This document shows, piece after piece, positions 38,336 to 47,108 of a stretch of DNA of 64,000 bases. The stretch is from Acidobacteriota bacterium (lineage in GTDB: Bacteria > Acidobacteriota > Terriglobia > Acidiferrales > UBA7541). Location: the NCBI GenBank assembly GCA_013289715.1, contig JABCZJ010000004.1, positions 62,001 through 126,000 on the forward strand. The letters are read 5' to 3'. The notes below the pieces were generated by a model, which did no database searches, had not been told where the DNA came from, and worked only from the letters and a program-made list of their open reading frames with translations. Within the stretch, counting starts at the first letter, position 1. Every line of letters begins with the position of its first letter. The position numbers and the translations under genes are program-made.

Positions 38336-38452
38336 GCGGAACAGTCTAGCCTGTCAGGGTATCGGAGCTCTTGATCTCCGCGCACCGAACCTGGCCCCAG
38401 CCGTCCGCCAATCGCTCCCGCACCTCCACGCAATCTGTACTAGAATTGTTCC

Positions 38453-38710
38453 ATGGCCGAGGGCTTCTACCCCACGCTCTGGAGCTCCACCAAAATCACC
38501 CTGCGCGTCGTGTCGCGCGCCATCCGCCAGCTCTTCCACGAAACCACCGGAGCGATCTTCGCTCTCTTCGCGCTGTACGGCGGCATCTCCGCCTGGCGCC
38601 AATGGCACACCCGCCCCGCCGCTTGGCTGCTCGGCTTCACGATCGTTTACGCCGTCACCATGGTCTGTTTTGCATTCACGTCCTTCCGCCGCGCGCGGCG
38701 CGTGCGCTGA
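38453..38710 (+). CDS. Small two-helix membrane protein
   Basis: The 85-residue protein has two predicted membrane segments (TGAIFALFALYGGISAW and AWLLGFTIVYAVTMVCFAF) and a basic C-terminus (RRARRVR). The N-terminal 30 residues are amphipathic. No family recognised. It ends nine bases before the mutase gene on the same strand and is probably in the same transcript. The reading frame, composition and spacing make it a real gene rather than chance. Confidence 0.65.
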   Translation: MAEGFYPTLWSSTKITLRVVSRAIRQLFHETTGAIFALFALYGGISAWRQWHTRPAAWLLGFTIVYAVTMVCFAFTSFRRARRVR

Positions 38711-38719
38711 GACGAACAG

Positions 38720-40339
38720 ATGACGCGCGAAACGAAAAAATCCGCCGCCACCGCAGAACGCCGCGCCGCATCTCCCTCGGGCCTGCCCCTGGAAGCTGTC
38801 GTCACCGCGAACGACCTGCCCGATTGGGACGCCGAACGCGACCTCGGCTATCCCGGCCAATTCCCTTTCACCCGTGGCGTCTATCCCACCCTGTATCGCG
38901 GCCGCCTCTGGACCACCCGCCAATACGCCGGCTTCGGCAGCGCCGTCGAATCCAACCAGCGCTATCGCTATTTGCTCGCGCAAGGCGTGAAAGGCCTCTC
39001 CGTCGCATTCGATCTGCCCACCCAGATCGGCATGGATTCCGATCACATTCTCGCGCTCGGTGAAGTCGGCAAAGTCGGCGTCGCCATCGACTCGCTCGAA
39101 GACATGCAAACGCTCTTCGACGGCATCCCGCTCGAAACGGTCTCCACCTCGATGACCATTAATTCCACCGCCGCGATTCTGCTCGCGCTCTACGTCGCCG
39201 TCGCCAAACAGCAAGGCGCAAACCTGCAGCGCCTCGCCGGCACCGTGCAGAACGATATCCTCAAGGAATATATCGCGCGCGGCACGTACATCTATCCGTT
39301 GCGCCCCGCCATGCGCATCGTCACCGATATTTTCGCCTGGTGCCGCCACGAACTCCCCAACTGGAATGCGATCTCGATTTCCGGCTATCACATCCGCGAA
39401 GCCGGCTCTACGGACGTACAGGAAGTCGCCTTCACTCTCGCGAATGGCATCGCCTACGTCGAAGCCGCCATCCGCGCCGGCCTTGCCGTCGACGAATTCG
39501 CACCGCAGCTTTCCTTCTTTTTCAATTCGCACAACGAGCTGCTGATGCAGATCGCAAAATTCCGCGCTGCGCGACGCCTGTGGGCGCGCACGATGCAGGA
39601 ACGCTTCGGCGCGCGCGATCCGCGCTCCCTGATGCTGCGTTTTCACGCGCAAACCGCTGGCTCCTCGCTCACCGCGCAGCAACCGGAAAACAATCTGGTG
39701 CGCGTCGCGCTGCAATCGCTCGCTGCGGTGCTCGGCGGCTGCCAATCGCTGCACGCCAACGCGCTCGATGAAGCCCTCGCGCTCCCCACCGAGCAATCCG
39801 CGCTGCTCGCCCTACGCACCCAGCAGATCATCGCGCAGGAAACCGGGGTAGTGAACACGATTGACCCGGTCGCAGGCTCCTACGCCATCGAAAAATTGAC
39901 CGATGAAATCGAATCCGGCGCGCGGGAATATATTTCCAAAATTGACGCCATGGGAGGAGTGCTGTGCGCCGTCGAAACCGGCTACATCCAGCAGGAAATT
40001 CAGAAGTCCGCGTTCGAATATCAGAACGCCGTGGATGGTGGCGAGCAGGTAGTCGTAGGCGTAAATCGTTTTCAAACCGACGACGAAAAACCCATCCCCA
40101 CCCTGCGCATTGACCCCGCAATCGAGCCCACCCAGATCGCGCGCCTCCATTCCCTGCGCGCCCGCCGCGACACGCCCAAAGCCCAAGCCGCCCTCGTAGA
40201 AATCGAGCGCCGCGCCCGCACGACAGAAAATCTAATGCCCGCAATCCTCGCCGCCGTCGAAGCCTACGCCACAGTAGGCGAAATCTCAGACGCCCTCCGC
40301 CGCGCCTTCGGCGAATACCAGGAATCTGTCGTCATCTGA
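38720..40339 (+). CDS. Methylmalonyl-CoA mutase family, catalytic (alpha) domain subunit
   Basis: The 539-residue protein is the substrate-binding TIM-barrel half of a B12-dependent acyl-CoA mutase. It has [77 protein letters not shown] and [17 protein letters not shown]. It ends after the linker helices and lacks the C-terminal cobalamin-binding domain with DxHxxG, so that part must be a separate protein, as in isobutyryl- and some methylmalonyl-CoA mutases. The Tyr of RQYAGF is that of methylmalonyl-CoA mutase, but the exact substrate is not certain. A small membrane protein gene lies nine bases upstream. Confidence 0.92.
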   Translation: MTRETKKSAATAERRAASPSGLPLEAVVTANDLPDWDAERDLGYPGQFPFTRGVYPTLYRGRLWTTRQYAGFGSAVESNQRYRYLLAQGVKGLSVAFDLPTQIGMDSDHILALGEVGKVGVAIDSLEDMQTLFDGIPLETVSTSMTINSTAAILLALYVAVAKQQGANLQRLAGTVQNDILKEYIARGTYIYPLRPAMRIVTDIFAWCRHELPNWNAISISGYHIREAGSTDVQEVAFTLANGIAYVEAAIRAGLAVDEFAPQLSFFFNSHNELLMQIAKFRAARRLWARTMQERFGARDPRSLMLRFHAQTAGSSLTAQQPENNLVRVALQSLAAVLGGCQSLHANALDEALALPTEQSALLALRTQQIIAQETGVVNTIDPVAGSYAIEKLTDEIESGAREYISKIDAMGGVLCAVETGYIQQEIQKSAFEYQNAVDGGEQVVVGVNRFQTDDEKPIPTLRIDPAIEPTQIARLHSLRARRDTPKAQAALVEIERRARTTENLMPAILAAVEAYATVGEISDALRRAFGEYQESVVI

Positions 40340-40434
40340 TTCGCGGCTCTCTGCTTCTTGCTCTGTGCTCTCCGCTTTTCCTCTGTGTCCTGTGTGTTAA
40401 ATCTTTCGCTTGGTTCGGTCACGTCGCCGCGATG

Positions 40435-41589
40435 CTACTGTTTCTGATAACTGATCCGATAAACTGCCCCCGCATAATCGTCAGAAACCAGCAGCGCTCC
40501 ATCCGGCATCACCAGCACATCCACCGGCCGCCCCCAATGAATCCCTCCCATCAACCACCCCTGCGCGAACGGTTCGTATTTCACAGCACGCTCGCCATCC
40601 ACCGCCACGCGGCTCACGCGATAACCGATCGGCACACTGCGATTCCACGAACCATGCTCCGCGATAAAAATTCCGCCCCGATATTCCTCGGGAAACATGC
40701 CACCCGTGTAAAACCTCATCCCGATCGCAGCCACATGCGCCGGCAAACCCCACGCCGGCGGCGCAAACTCCGCGCACGAATGCTCGCGCCCAAACTGCGG
40801 ATCCGGAATATCTTTCCCGTGGCAATAAGGAAACCCGAAATTCATCCCCCCGCGCGGCGCATCATTCAGCTCATCGGGAGGAATGTCATCTCCCATGTTG
40901 TCCCGCCCGTTGTCGGTGAACCACATCTCCTGCGACCCAGGCTGCCAATCGAATCCCACCGAATTGCGCACTCCGAGTGCGTACACTTCCATGCTGGATC
41001 CGTCCGGACGCATCCGCAAAATGCTCGCGACACGCTTGTCCGCGGATTCGCACACGTTGCACGGCGCGCCCACTCCCACGTACAACCATCCCTCTGGCCC
41101 AAAGCGAATAAACCGCCATTCATGTTGATTCGTATGGGGCAGGTCGATACTTATCACCACGGGCGCCGGAGGATTTTTCAGTCGCGCTTCAATCGCGTCG
41201 TAACGCAACACGCGGCTCACTTCCGCCACGTACAAAGATCCATCATGAAAAGCCACGCCATTCGGCTCGTCCAGACCGCGCGCTATCGTAATCACTTCGC
41301 CGGCTTTGTCATGGCGCCCGCTGTCCGTCAGCGCATAAACTTTTCCCGCGCGCCGCGACCCCACAAACACGGTGCCGCCCGCTCCCAGCGTCAACGAACG
41401 CGCATTGGGCACGCCCGTCGCATAAAGCTCGATCTTGAATCCCGGCGGCAGCTGAATCCGCCGCACCAGAATTTCCAGCAGCGGCGCCGGAACTTGGCCG
41501 GTCCATCGGCAGTACCCCGCCGCGGCGATCCACGCCAGCACAATTGCCGCGCTCAAAAAAATCCAGCGTCGCCGCGATACCCTGCTCAT
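40435..41589 (-). CDS. Membrane-anchored sorbosone dehydrogenase-like beta-propeller
   Basis: The 384-residue protein has an N-terminal membrane anchor (RRWIFLSAAIVLAWIAAAGY). The six-bladed propeller resembles PQQ-dependent glucose/sorbosone dehydrogenases. It has IQLPPGFKIELYATGVPNARSL, the IARGLDEPNGVAFHDGSLYVA blade, GVRNSVGFDWQPGSQEMWFTDNGRD, GMNFGFPYCHGKD and IFIAEHGSWNRS. The Asn-Gly-Val-Ala and DNGRD segments are typical. It also has CNVCESADK, which lacks the histidine of a heme motif. It would act outside the cytoplasm on a sugar or be a non-enzymatic relative; PQQ synthesis genes are absent here. Confidence 0.85.
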   Translation of the reverse strand: MSRVSRRRWIFLSAAIVLAWIAAAGYCRWTGQVPAPLLEILVRRIQLPPGFKIELYATGVPNARSLTLGAGGTVFVGSRRAGKVYALTDSGRHDKAGEVITIARGLDEPNGVAFHDGSLYVAEVSRVLRYDAIEARLKNPPAPVVISIDLPHTNQHEWRFIRFGPEGWLYVGVGAPCNVCESADKRVASILRMRPDGSSMEVYALGVRNSVGFDWQPGSQEMWFTDNGRDNMGDDIPPDELNDAPRGGMNFGFPYCHGKDIPDPQFGREHSCAEFAPPAWGLPAHVAAIGMRFYTGGMFPEEYRGGIFIAEHGSWNRSVPIGYRVSRVAVDGERAVKYEPFAQGWLMGGIHWGRPVDVLVMPDGALLVSDDYAGAVYRISYQKQ

Positions 41590-41636
41590 GCGTCACTCAT
41601 AAATCGCTCAGGCCATCACCCGCAACATATCTTCAA

Positions 41637-42221
41637 CTACGGCCGCGCTGCGCGCTTATAGTTAGGCCGAAACGATCGGCCGGCTGCGTTCTCCACCAGC
41701 GTCTCAAACGCCGCGACGCACGCGTGACGCAGCTCTCGCGAAATTCGCTCCGGCACTCCCTTGGTAAGTAGCAATGTTGCAGTTCCGTGCAACAGCGCCG
41801 CAAGCGCCAGCGCCAAGCCCGCGTGCTGCTCGAGCGTTCCGCCCAACCGGTCTGCCAGGCTCTTCTTCAGCAGGTCAAACGAAGGCCGCGCTTCTTCCTT
41901 CGCCAGCCGCACGGCCCAGTCCGCATGGATCAGTTCGTACTCATTCGAATGTTTAAGAGCGAACTCAAAATAGCGCAAACAAAATTCTTCGGCCGAATGC
42001 GCCCGCCGCATGTAGGAAAACATGATCTGCTGCGCCCGCTTGCGCAGCAGTTCCAGGATGTCTTGCTTATCGCGGAATCGCTGGTACAGCGTGGGAGTCG
42101 TAGTCCGCGCCGTGCGCGCCACCGCGCGCATCGTGAGAGCCCTTTCTCCGCCTCTGCTCCACAATTGATAAGCCGCATCGAGTATGCGTCCTTCCAGACG
42201 GGCATCGGCTGTTCGCGGCAT
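41637..42221 (-). CDS. TetR/AcrR family transcriptional regulator
   Basis: The protein is 194 residues from ATG 42221; an in-frame start exists up to 42260. The N-terminal HTH reads RILDAAYQLWSRGGERALTMRAVARTARTTTPTLYQRFRDKQDI. The C-terminal ligand domain is helical. It is divergent from an SRPBCC gene, and the 150-base gap holds an 8-base dyad that is a good candidate operator. The ligand is unknown. It ends 47 bases from the convergent-facing stop of the propeller gene, which lies on the same strand downstream. Confidence 0.9.
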   Translation of the reverse strand: MPRTADARLEGRILDAAYQLWSRGGERALTMRAVARTARTTTPTLYQRFRDKQDILELLRKRAQQIMFSYMRRAHSAEEFCLRYFEFALKHSNEYELIHADWAVRLAKEEARPSFDLLKKSLADRLGGTLEQHAGLALALAALLHGTATLLLTKGVPERISRELRHACVAAFETLVENAAGRSFRPNYKRAARP

Positions 42222-42270
42222 TTTCGCTCTTCGCTCCTTGTGCTCAGGGCAATCCCGCAAAAATAATCTT

Positions 42271-42293
42271 TACAACGTATAACAAACGATGTA
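42271..42293. promoter_or_regulatory. Probable TetR operator between tetR and SRPBCC genes
   Basis: TACAACGT-N7-ACGATGTA is an inverted repeat matching at seven of eight positions, in an AT-rich stretch within an otherwise GC-rich region. It is 50 bases before the TetR start and 79 bases before the SRPBCC start, so one regulator could control both. Confidence 0.55.
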
Positions 42294-42371
42294 TAAAGAA
42301 TCCAGGCGCGCAGTATACCCCCGTTTTATTCCCTGGTGCAGTAAAAAATCCGAAGTGCGCTACGAGGAACG

Positions 42372-42818
42372 ATGCACACATTTGAGTATGCCGTCACCAC
42401 CAAAGCCACGCCTGCCCTGACCTGGGAGGTCTACACCAATTGGAAAATGTGGCACACCTTCGCCAATATCTACGGCCGTCTGCACTGGCAACATGGCGAG
42501 CCCTGGAGTATCGGCAGCAGGATGGAAATTGAAATCCTGAAACCAGTTAAGGTCGTCGTTGACCACCTGATCGTCAATTGCCGGCCCGGCCGCGACCTCG
42601 GTTGGATTGATCGGGCCCTGGGCATCACCCTGCACCAGTGGGTCGAATTCGAGGAACATTCCACCGGCGGTACGCGCGTTCGCACCTGGGGAGAAATCAA
42701 ACCGGCGCGCGTCGCGGTGGCTGGACGCACTGCCGAGTATTTGGTGGGTGTGTTTACCGAAACCTGGTACGAAAATTTCCGCTCGATGTGCGACGAATTC
42801 GCCGAAGTCGGAGTCTGA
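42372..42818 (+). CDS. SRPBCC (START-like) family protein
   Basis: The 148-residue protein has the SRPBCC/polyketide-cyclase pattern. MHTFEYAVTTKATPALTWEVYTNWKMW is the first strand and helix pair. A strand series follows (GSRMEIEILKPVKVVVDHLIVN; TLHQWVEFEEHSTGGTRVRTWGEI), and the long C-terminal helix is TETWYENFRSMCDEFAEVG. The cavity of this fold binds hydrophobic ligands. It is divergent from a TetR regulator that may control it. The stop codon lies inside a 17-bp perfect hairpin. Confidence 0.85.
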   Translation: MHTFEYAVTTKATPALTWEVYTNWKMWHTFANIYGRLHWQHGEPWSIGSRMEIEILKPVKVVVDHLIVNCRPGRDLGWIDRALGITLHQWVEFEEHSTGGTRVRTWGEIKPARVAVAGRTAEYLVGVFTETWYENFRSMCDEFAEVGV

Positions 42819-42847
42819 ATCGCGCAGTAGCGCGATTCAGACTCCGA
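42808..42847 (+). terminator. 17-bp perfect hairpin at the end of the SRPBCC gene
   Basis: TCGGAGTCTGAATCGCG (42808-42824), a six-base loop CAGTAG, and the exact reverse complement (42831-42847). The SRPBCC stop codon (42816-42818) is in the left arm. There is no T-run, so it may stop transcription or protect the 3' end in both directions; the convergent universal stress gene ends at 42913. Confidence 0.65.
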
Positions 42848-42912
42848 AATTCCGCAGAGCACGATCGAAGAGTTGGCGCTGCACGCCGCGGATGCGGCAC
42901 CAGCGACAACTA

Positions 42913-43410
42913 CTAATGCGCTGCAGCGGACGCCGAGCTCTTCTTTTCGCCGCCCGCATCCTGCATCGCCTTCGCGCGCAACACGAGCACGGGGCAGCTC
43001 GCCTGCTTCACCACTTTTTCCGCCACCGAGCCGAACGCGATCTTGTGCCAGCCGGTCATGCCGTTCGTCGCGATGATGATCATGTCCGCGTGGTCGTGCT
43101 CGGCGATGCGCACAAGTTCCATACCAACATCATTCGCCGTCCCCATTTCCGTGCGCGCCTTGATATTTTTCTGCACGAGCGTGGCAGCCAGATCAGCCAG
43201 CCGTTTCGCGGCAGCATCCGCCAAGCTCTGGTCGTACTCGCCTTCCTTCAGCATTGACACGTTTTCCGGCAAGTCCGCGATCGCAGGCATCACGTGGACC
43301 AGCAGCAATTCAGCGCCGAAGCGTGTCGCGAAATCCGCGGCCACGTCCAGCGCGGCGTGTGAAGAATCGCTGAAATCGATCGGGGAAAGAATCAGTTTAG
43401 GAGGCAGCAT
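42913..43410 (-). CDS. Universal stress protein (UspA family)
   Basis: The 165-residue protein begins KLILSPIDFSDSSHAALDVAADFA and ends with the nucleotide-binding signature ATNGMTGWHKIAFGSVAEKVV (G-x2-G-x6-GS), then CPVLVLR, typical of ATP-binding UspA proteins. The VHVMPAI strand and MELVRIAEHDHADMIII follow the usual order. ATG 43410 is preferred to the upstream in-frame start because AAGGA precedes it and the family begins here. An Ala/Ser tail follows the fold. Probably a single gene. Confidence 0.92.
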   Translation of the reverse strand: MLPPKLILSPIDFSDSSHAALDVAADFATRFGAELLLVHVMPAIADLPENVSMLKEGEYDQSLADAAAKRLADLAATLVQKNIKARTEMGTANDVGMELVRIAEHDHADMIIIATNGMTGWHKIAFGSVAEKVVKQASCPVLVLRAKAMQDAGGEKKSSASAAAH

Positions 43411-43880
43411 GGCGTCGTTTCCTTTGTGCCGGTGTCCGGGGCGAACGCATGGGCAGCGGCGCCATCCTACCAAACCATCTTGCCGCTATGTTACGGCTCT
43501 GTTGCAGTCATGTTAATTTAGCGGACTGCAAGTTTTCGCCTGGCCGCCTGCCCCTCTGCGCAGCGTCCCCAGCTCTCGCGCATCACGCGGCAGGTTGCAA
43601 AGGTAAAAGACTCAATGGGTGAACTGCTGTGCCACCCGCGCCATTTCCAGCAATGACACAAAAAGCAGGTCAGGATCCCCATAAGCACGCGTCAGCAATA
43701 CTTGTGGAAATCCCACGATGTCCGCGCGTCCGGGCGCGGAGGGGGCCTCTTTGGCGAGTTGAGAGAATGCGATTGTCACTTCACTGCTCAGAATTTCTCA
43801 TCAAAAAAAACGATCGCGTTCTATGCACGTTCCAACTGCTCGCCGCCCGAAAGCGCCCAAATGTGAACGAATTCTTCGCG
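43411..43880. other. Intergenic region between Usp and PilZ genes
   Basis: About 470 bases with several short frames in all directions, none with a recognisable protein or ribosome-binding site. It should contain the promoter of the leftward universal stress gene. An A-run (TCAAAAAAAACGATC) occurs near 43801. Confidence 0.5.
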
Positions 43881-44322
43881 CTACTCTGTCGCTTCAGGTA
43901 GCCCTACGCACCACGGCCGCTCGCCGTCCATCTTCCACACGCCCGCCGGGCAGCCGCCGTCCTCCGGCTGCGCCCGCCGCACTTGAAACACTGCCGGCTC
44001 GCCATTCGGCGGACAGTGCGCAAGCTCCCTCGATCACGCGCGCCATCACAAACGAATCCATCTCCAACGCGAAGCGGAAGTTAAATCCCTGACCCCATTC
44101 GCTCACATCCATCGACATCACTCGCTCGCAGAATGGTTCGCCTCCGCCGTCAAGCCCACTCACTTCGATCGGAATCGCAATTGAAAATCGCGGCCATTGC
44201 CGGCGATTGCGAGAATTATCGCTGCGCCGCGTCTCGGCTCTGTCCCGACTTGAAACGGTGTACACATCCGGAACGTGCCTCTCCCTCTTCGCCGCCTCCC
44301 TCTCCTGGACTCGTCTGCGCAT
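43881..44322 (-). pseudogene. PilZ domain protein, probably frameshifted
   Basis: The N-terminal part reads RRQWPRFSIAIPIEVSGLD, then GGEPFCERVMSMDVSEWGQGF, the RxxxR-like and D-x-S-x-x-G motifs of c-di-GMP-binding PilZ domains. After MARVIEG, around 44028-44036, this frame turns into Ala/Gly/Arg-rich sequence. The next frame continues in a protein-like way (VFQVRRAQPEDGGCPAGVW, DGERPWCVGLPE) to a stop at 43881, as expected for the second half of a PilZ barrel. A one-base indel would join them. The true start is unclear; the frame is open to 44322. Divergent from trmJ. Confidence 0.6.
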
Positions 44323-44348
44323 CGCGTCATGCCGTAGAATAGCCGCTC

Positions 44349-45125
44349 ATGAATTCTCCGTCCCTGTTGGACAATCTCCGCGTCGTCCTCGTCGCGACGC
44401 GCAATCCTCTGAATATTGGCGCCGCCGCTCGCGCCATGAGCAATTTCGGCTGCACGCATCTGCGCCTGGTGAATCCCTACGACCCCGCATATCGCGAAGC
44501 GCGTTCGGCCGTAGGCGCTGCGCCCGTTCTCGCGAGCGCCGAACAGTTCAGCACCGTCGCGGAAGCGGTCGCGGATTGCGCGCTGGCAGTCGGCACCACA
44601 GCCGCCGGCCGCCGCGAATTGCATCATTCGCTGTGCACGCTCGAAGCTGGCGCGCGCATCATTTTGCAGCGTCTTGCGCGCAAGCGCGCCGGACGCGGTA
44701 AAAAAAATCGCGTCGCGCTCCTGTTCGGCTCGGAAAAAACCGGCTTGTCCAACGAAGATCTGAGCCACTGCCACTGGCTGCTGCGCATCCCCACCCGCGC
44801 AGAGCACCGCTCGATGAACCTGGGCCAAGCCGTAGCAGTCTGCCTCTATGAACTCGCGCGCGACGCAAAAGCCGCCGCCAAATTCAAGCAAGCGCTCGAA
44901 AAAGGCCCGCCCGCCACCGCCGGCGAACTCGAACGCTTCACCGCCGTCCTGACCGAAGCTCTCAGCTCGAGCGGCTTCCTCGACCGCCGCACCGTAGCCG
45001 ACGCCCACGACCGCATCCGCCGCCTGGTCCGCCGCCTAAATCTCCCCGCCCGCGATGCCGACATGTGGACCGCCATAATGCGCCAAATCGTCTGGAAACT
45101 AGCAACGTCAGCCTCCACAGAATAG
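44349..45125 (+). CDS. trmJ: TrmJ-type SPOUT RNA methyltransferase
   Basis: The 258-residue protein is a SpoU/TrmH superfamily 2'-O-methyltransferase of the TrmJ branch. It starts LLDNLRVVLVATRNPLNIGAAARAM (motif 1 N-x2-G-x2-AR), has ALLFGSEKTGLSNEDLSHCH (motif 2) and SMNLGQAVAVCLYEL (motif 3), which form the knot that binds SAM. It has the C-terminal helical extension typical of TrmJ, which methylates position 32 of tRNAs. ATG 44349 is at a normal distance from the divergent PilZ gene. It seems a single-gene unit. Confidence 0.9.
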   Translation: MNSPSLLDNLRVVLVATRNPLNIGAAARAMSNFGCTHLRLVNPYDPAYREARSAVGAAPVLASAEQFSTVAEAVADCALAVGTTAAGRRELHHSLCTLEAGARIILQRLARKRAGRGKKNRVALLFGSEKTGLSNEDLSHCHWLLRIPTRAEHRSMNLGQAVAVCLYELARDAKAAAKFKQALEKGPPATAGELERFTAVLTEALSSSGFLDRRTVADAHDRIRRLVRRLNLPARDADMWTAIMRQIVWKLATSASTE

Positions 45126-45217
45126 AAGCCCATTTCAGGATCGACGCTGACGGATTCGCGTCATCTCAATGAGATACTCTTCGACACCCTTTAAGCTTTT
45201 CGATTTTGCGTTCATGA

Positions 45218-45598
45218 TTCTCTCAAGCCATACGCCGTCTGCCGCAAGTCTTACGACGCGAAGCTCGATTCTCGAATCAGTTTTCGATTGACGAAGAGGT
45301 CGCAATCATTGAACTGCATGGGGGCACTCATCTTCTATTGTTAGAAGTCGATCAGCAGACTGGAGAAGACGTCGCGGAAAGTGTGACCGGACAATTCCAT
45401 AAAAGATTTTCCGAGCAATTCGACCTCATGATTCAAGGCAAAGAACTCTATGAATTGAAAGCATATCGCATCGAGCTAATCGCTCGGGGAATCGCAGCAG
45501 CAGAGATCCCTGAGGAAACTTTTCTTGAACATCATCTTTTTTGCATAAAGGACCCCGATGGGAACGGTATAACGATTTACACTAGCCACGCAATTTAG
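45218..45598 (+). pseudogene. VOC (glyoxalase-fold) protein lacking a normal start
   Basis: The frame is open from just after a stop at 45215 to 45598. It reads PQVLRREARFSNQFSIDEEV, then AIIELHGGTHLLLLE, FDLMIQGKELYELKAYRIELIARGI and HHLFCIKDPDGNGITIYTSH. The final DPDGNGITIY and the paired strands are those of a VOC domain, but the beginning of the domain is missing and no ATG or GTG with a ribosome-binding site is in frame; the first usable start (TTG 45338) would cut the domain further. The region is clearly AT-richer than its surroundings, suggesting foreign origin and decay. Confidence 0.55.
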
Positions 45599-45952
45599 TG
45601 ATCAGAGAGCTCTGCCTTCATCGGCCTCTGGTGATTCCCATTCAGAATCCTTGCAAAGACCGAACCCCTGCTCACTAGGCAGGCGCACTCACCCGGGGCG
45701 GAAGAATTAATTCTTCGATAAGTTGGGGTATGGGTAGTCAGCGTTCTAACAACAACCATTGGCCCTAGACCACAATATACCGGTCGTCTAAAATCATATT
45801 ATGCCCACCGCATCACTATCCTGATTCGCGGTGTCATTGGTTCAAACTGAATCTTCGGACGAGCCTCAAAGCATGCCGTTGTTGTTGCTCCATTCCGCTT
45901 GAGGCGGAAGGTTTTCGCTGAAGCCCCGGTGCTCGGCGAAGCTCCTGGAAGC
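45599..45952. other. Intergenic, AT-richer region
   Basis: About 350 bases of lower GC than average, continuing the atypical composition of the VOC remnant. No coding frame or repeat recognised. Confidence 0.45.
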
Positions 45953-46345
45953 CTATGACTGCGTCGCCGGCTTCGCTCTGAAAATGCCGGCGAAGCTTTC
46001 ACGGTACGGAATGAAAACCAGCACCCACAGCACGCAGGCCACGAGCGCTGGAGCGATGGTGGCCGGCGAAAGCGTGATGTGAAACGCGAGTATGTTGTAG
46101 AGTTCGGCCGCGAGCACCGTCAGCGCCAGCGGCACGAAACAGCCGCAGAGCAGCAGCAAACCACCCAGAACCTGCAGCGCGAAGAAAAACGCCGCAAAGT
46201 GCGAGGCGCTGACGGCCACAAGGAACTGAACGGCCAGCGGATTCGTCGGTGACGGCTGCGGGATAAAATTCAGAAACCCGTTCAGCCCAAAAACGGTGAA
46301 GGTCAGCCCGAGCAAAAAGCGTGCCCCGATCGCAGCGATTCTCAT
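45953..46345 (-). CDS. DoxX family membrane protein
   Basis: The 130-residue protein has four hydrophobic segments, starting ARFLLGLTFTVFGLNGFLNF. FFALQVLGGLLLLCGCFVPLAL and LVACVLWVLVFIPYRESF follow; this is the layout of small DoxX/DUF-type quinone-linked membrane proteins. Its start codon overlaps the azoreductase stop (ATGA at 46342-46345), so the two are made together. In other bacteria DoxX-like proteins accompany redox enzymes in thiol or oxidative stress responses. Its role beside AzoR is inferred only from position. Confidence 0.82.
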   Translation of the reverse strand: MRIAAIGARFLLGLTFTVFGLNGFLNFIPQPSPTNPLAVQFLVAVSASHFAAFFFALQVLGGLLLLCGCFVPLALTVLAAELYNILAFHITLSPATIAPALVACVLWVLVFIPYRESFAGIFRAKPATQS

Positions 46346-46983
46346 GCGCGGCCTCCTTGCAGAGTCTGCGCGTGCGTTTGCACCGCTTGAAGATGCGGCG
46401 CGAGAAAAGTTTCGCGGTTCTGCCCTTGGTTGAGCGCCGCGGTGCCGCCGGCGGTGAGGAACTTCGCGTCCGTCACGCCGAGGAAACCGAATACCGAGCG
46501 CAGGTAGGGCTCCACAAAATTGAACGAAGCCATCTGGGTCTGGGCGTCGTAGATGCCGCCCGTCGCGACGATGAAGGTCGACTTCTTGCCGGTCAGCAGG
46601 CCCTTGGGCTTTCCGTCCGCGTATGAAAAAGTTTTTCCGACGCGTGCGATCTGGTCGATCCAGAGCTTCAGCGCCGACGGCACGCCGAAGTTGTGCATCG
46701 GCACTCCGATGACGTACTCATCGGCGCGATCCAGTTCCGCGACCAGGGAATCAGACAACGACAGCAGTTCCTTTTGCTGCGGACTACGGACGTCCTCCGG
46801 TGTATAAACGGCGCCGACCCATTCCGCAGACACTGGCGGGATCGCAATCGCGTTGACGTCGCGGTAGACCACCTTGCCATTCGGGTGCGAAGCCTTCCAT
46901 TCCGTGACGAACGCCGCGGTCAGTTCGCGGGATACCGACCGACCGTAAAGCGGGCTGGAATCGAGATGCAGCAGTGTGGGCAT
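46342..46983 (-). CDS. azoR: FMN-dependent NADH-azoreductase
   Basis: The 213-residue flavodoxin-fold enzyme reduces quinones and azo compounds with NADH. It has LHLDSSPLYGRSVSRELTAAF (FMN phosphate loop), YVIGVPMHNFGVPSALKLWIDQIARVGKTF (FMN ring and dimer contact) and IVATGGIYDAQ. Length is typical for AzoR. AGGAGG about nine bases before ATG 46983 is a strong ribosome-binding site. It is divergent from a TetR regulator with a long dyad between them, and overlaps a DoxX gene downstream, making an inducible quinone/azo detoxification unit likely. Confidence 0.93.
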   Translation of the reverse strand: MPTLLHLDSSPLYGRSVSRELTAAFVTEWKASHPNGKVVYRDVNAIAIPPVSAEWVGAVYTPEDVRSPQQKELLSLSDSLVAELDRADEYVIGVPMHNFGVPSALKLWIDQIARVGKTFSYADGKPKGLLTGKKSTFIVATGGIYDAQTQMASFNFVEPYLRSVFGFLGVTDAKFLTAGGTAALNQGQNRETFLAPHLQAVQTHAQTLQGGRA

Positions 46984-46997
46984 TGAAATATCCTCCT

Positions 46998-47058
46998 ATA
47001 CGACAATTGATGCTTAGTAATCACATGTCGACTCAAAGAAAATAAACAACTGTCGTAT
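46998..47058. promoter_or_regulatory. Operator half-sites between azoR and its TetR regulator
   Basis: ATACGACAATTG (46998-47009) and CAACTGTCGTAT (47047-47058) form an inverted repeat matching at 11 of 12 positions. A third TGTCG core (47026-47030) lies between them. The left arm begins 15 bases before azoR and the right arm ends 50 bases before tetR. Confidence 0.65.
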
Positions 47059-47108
47059 TGGCGACTGGCGGCGTCTAATAGGCGTAACTGGTGTAATCTA
47101 GGCTTAGA

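Noticed and set aside
38354..39796. 480-codon open frame antisense to the mutase gene
   Set aside because: The plus-strand frame is a clear mutase; the antisense frame has no family features.
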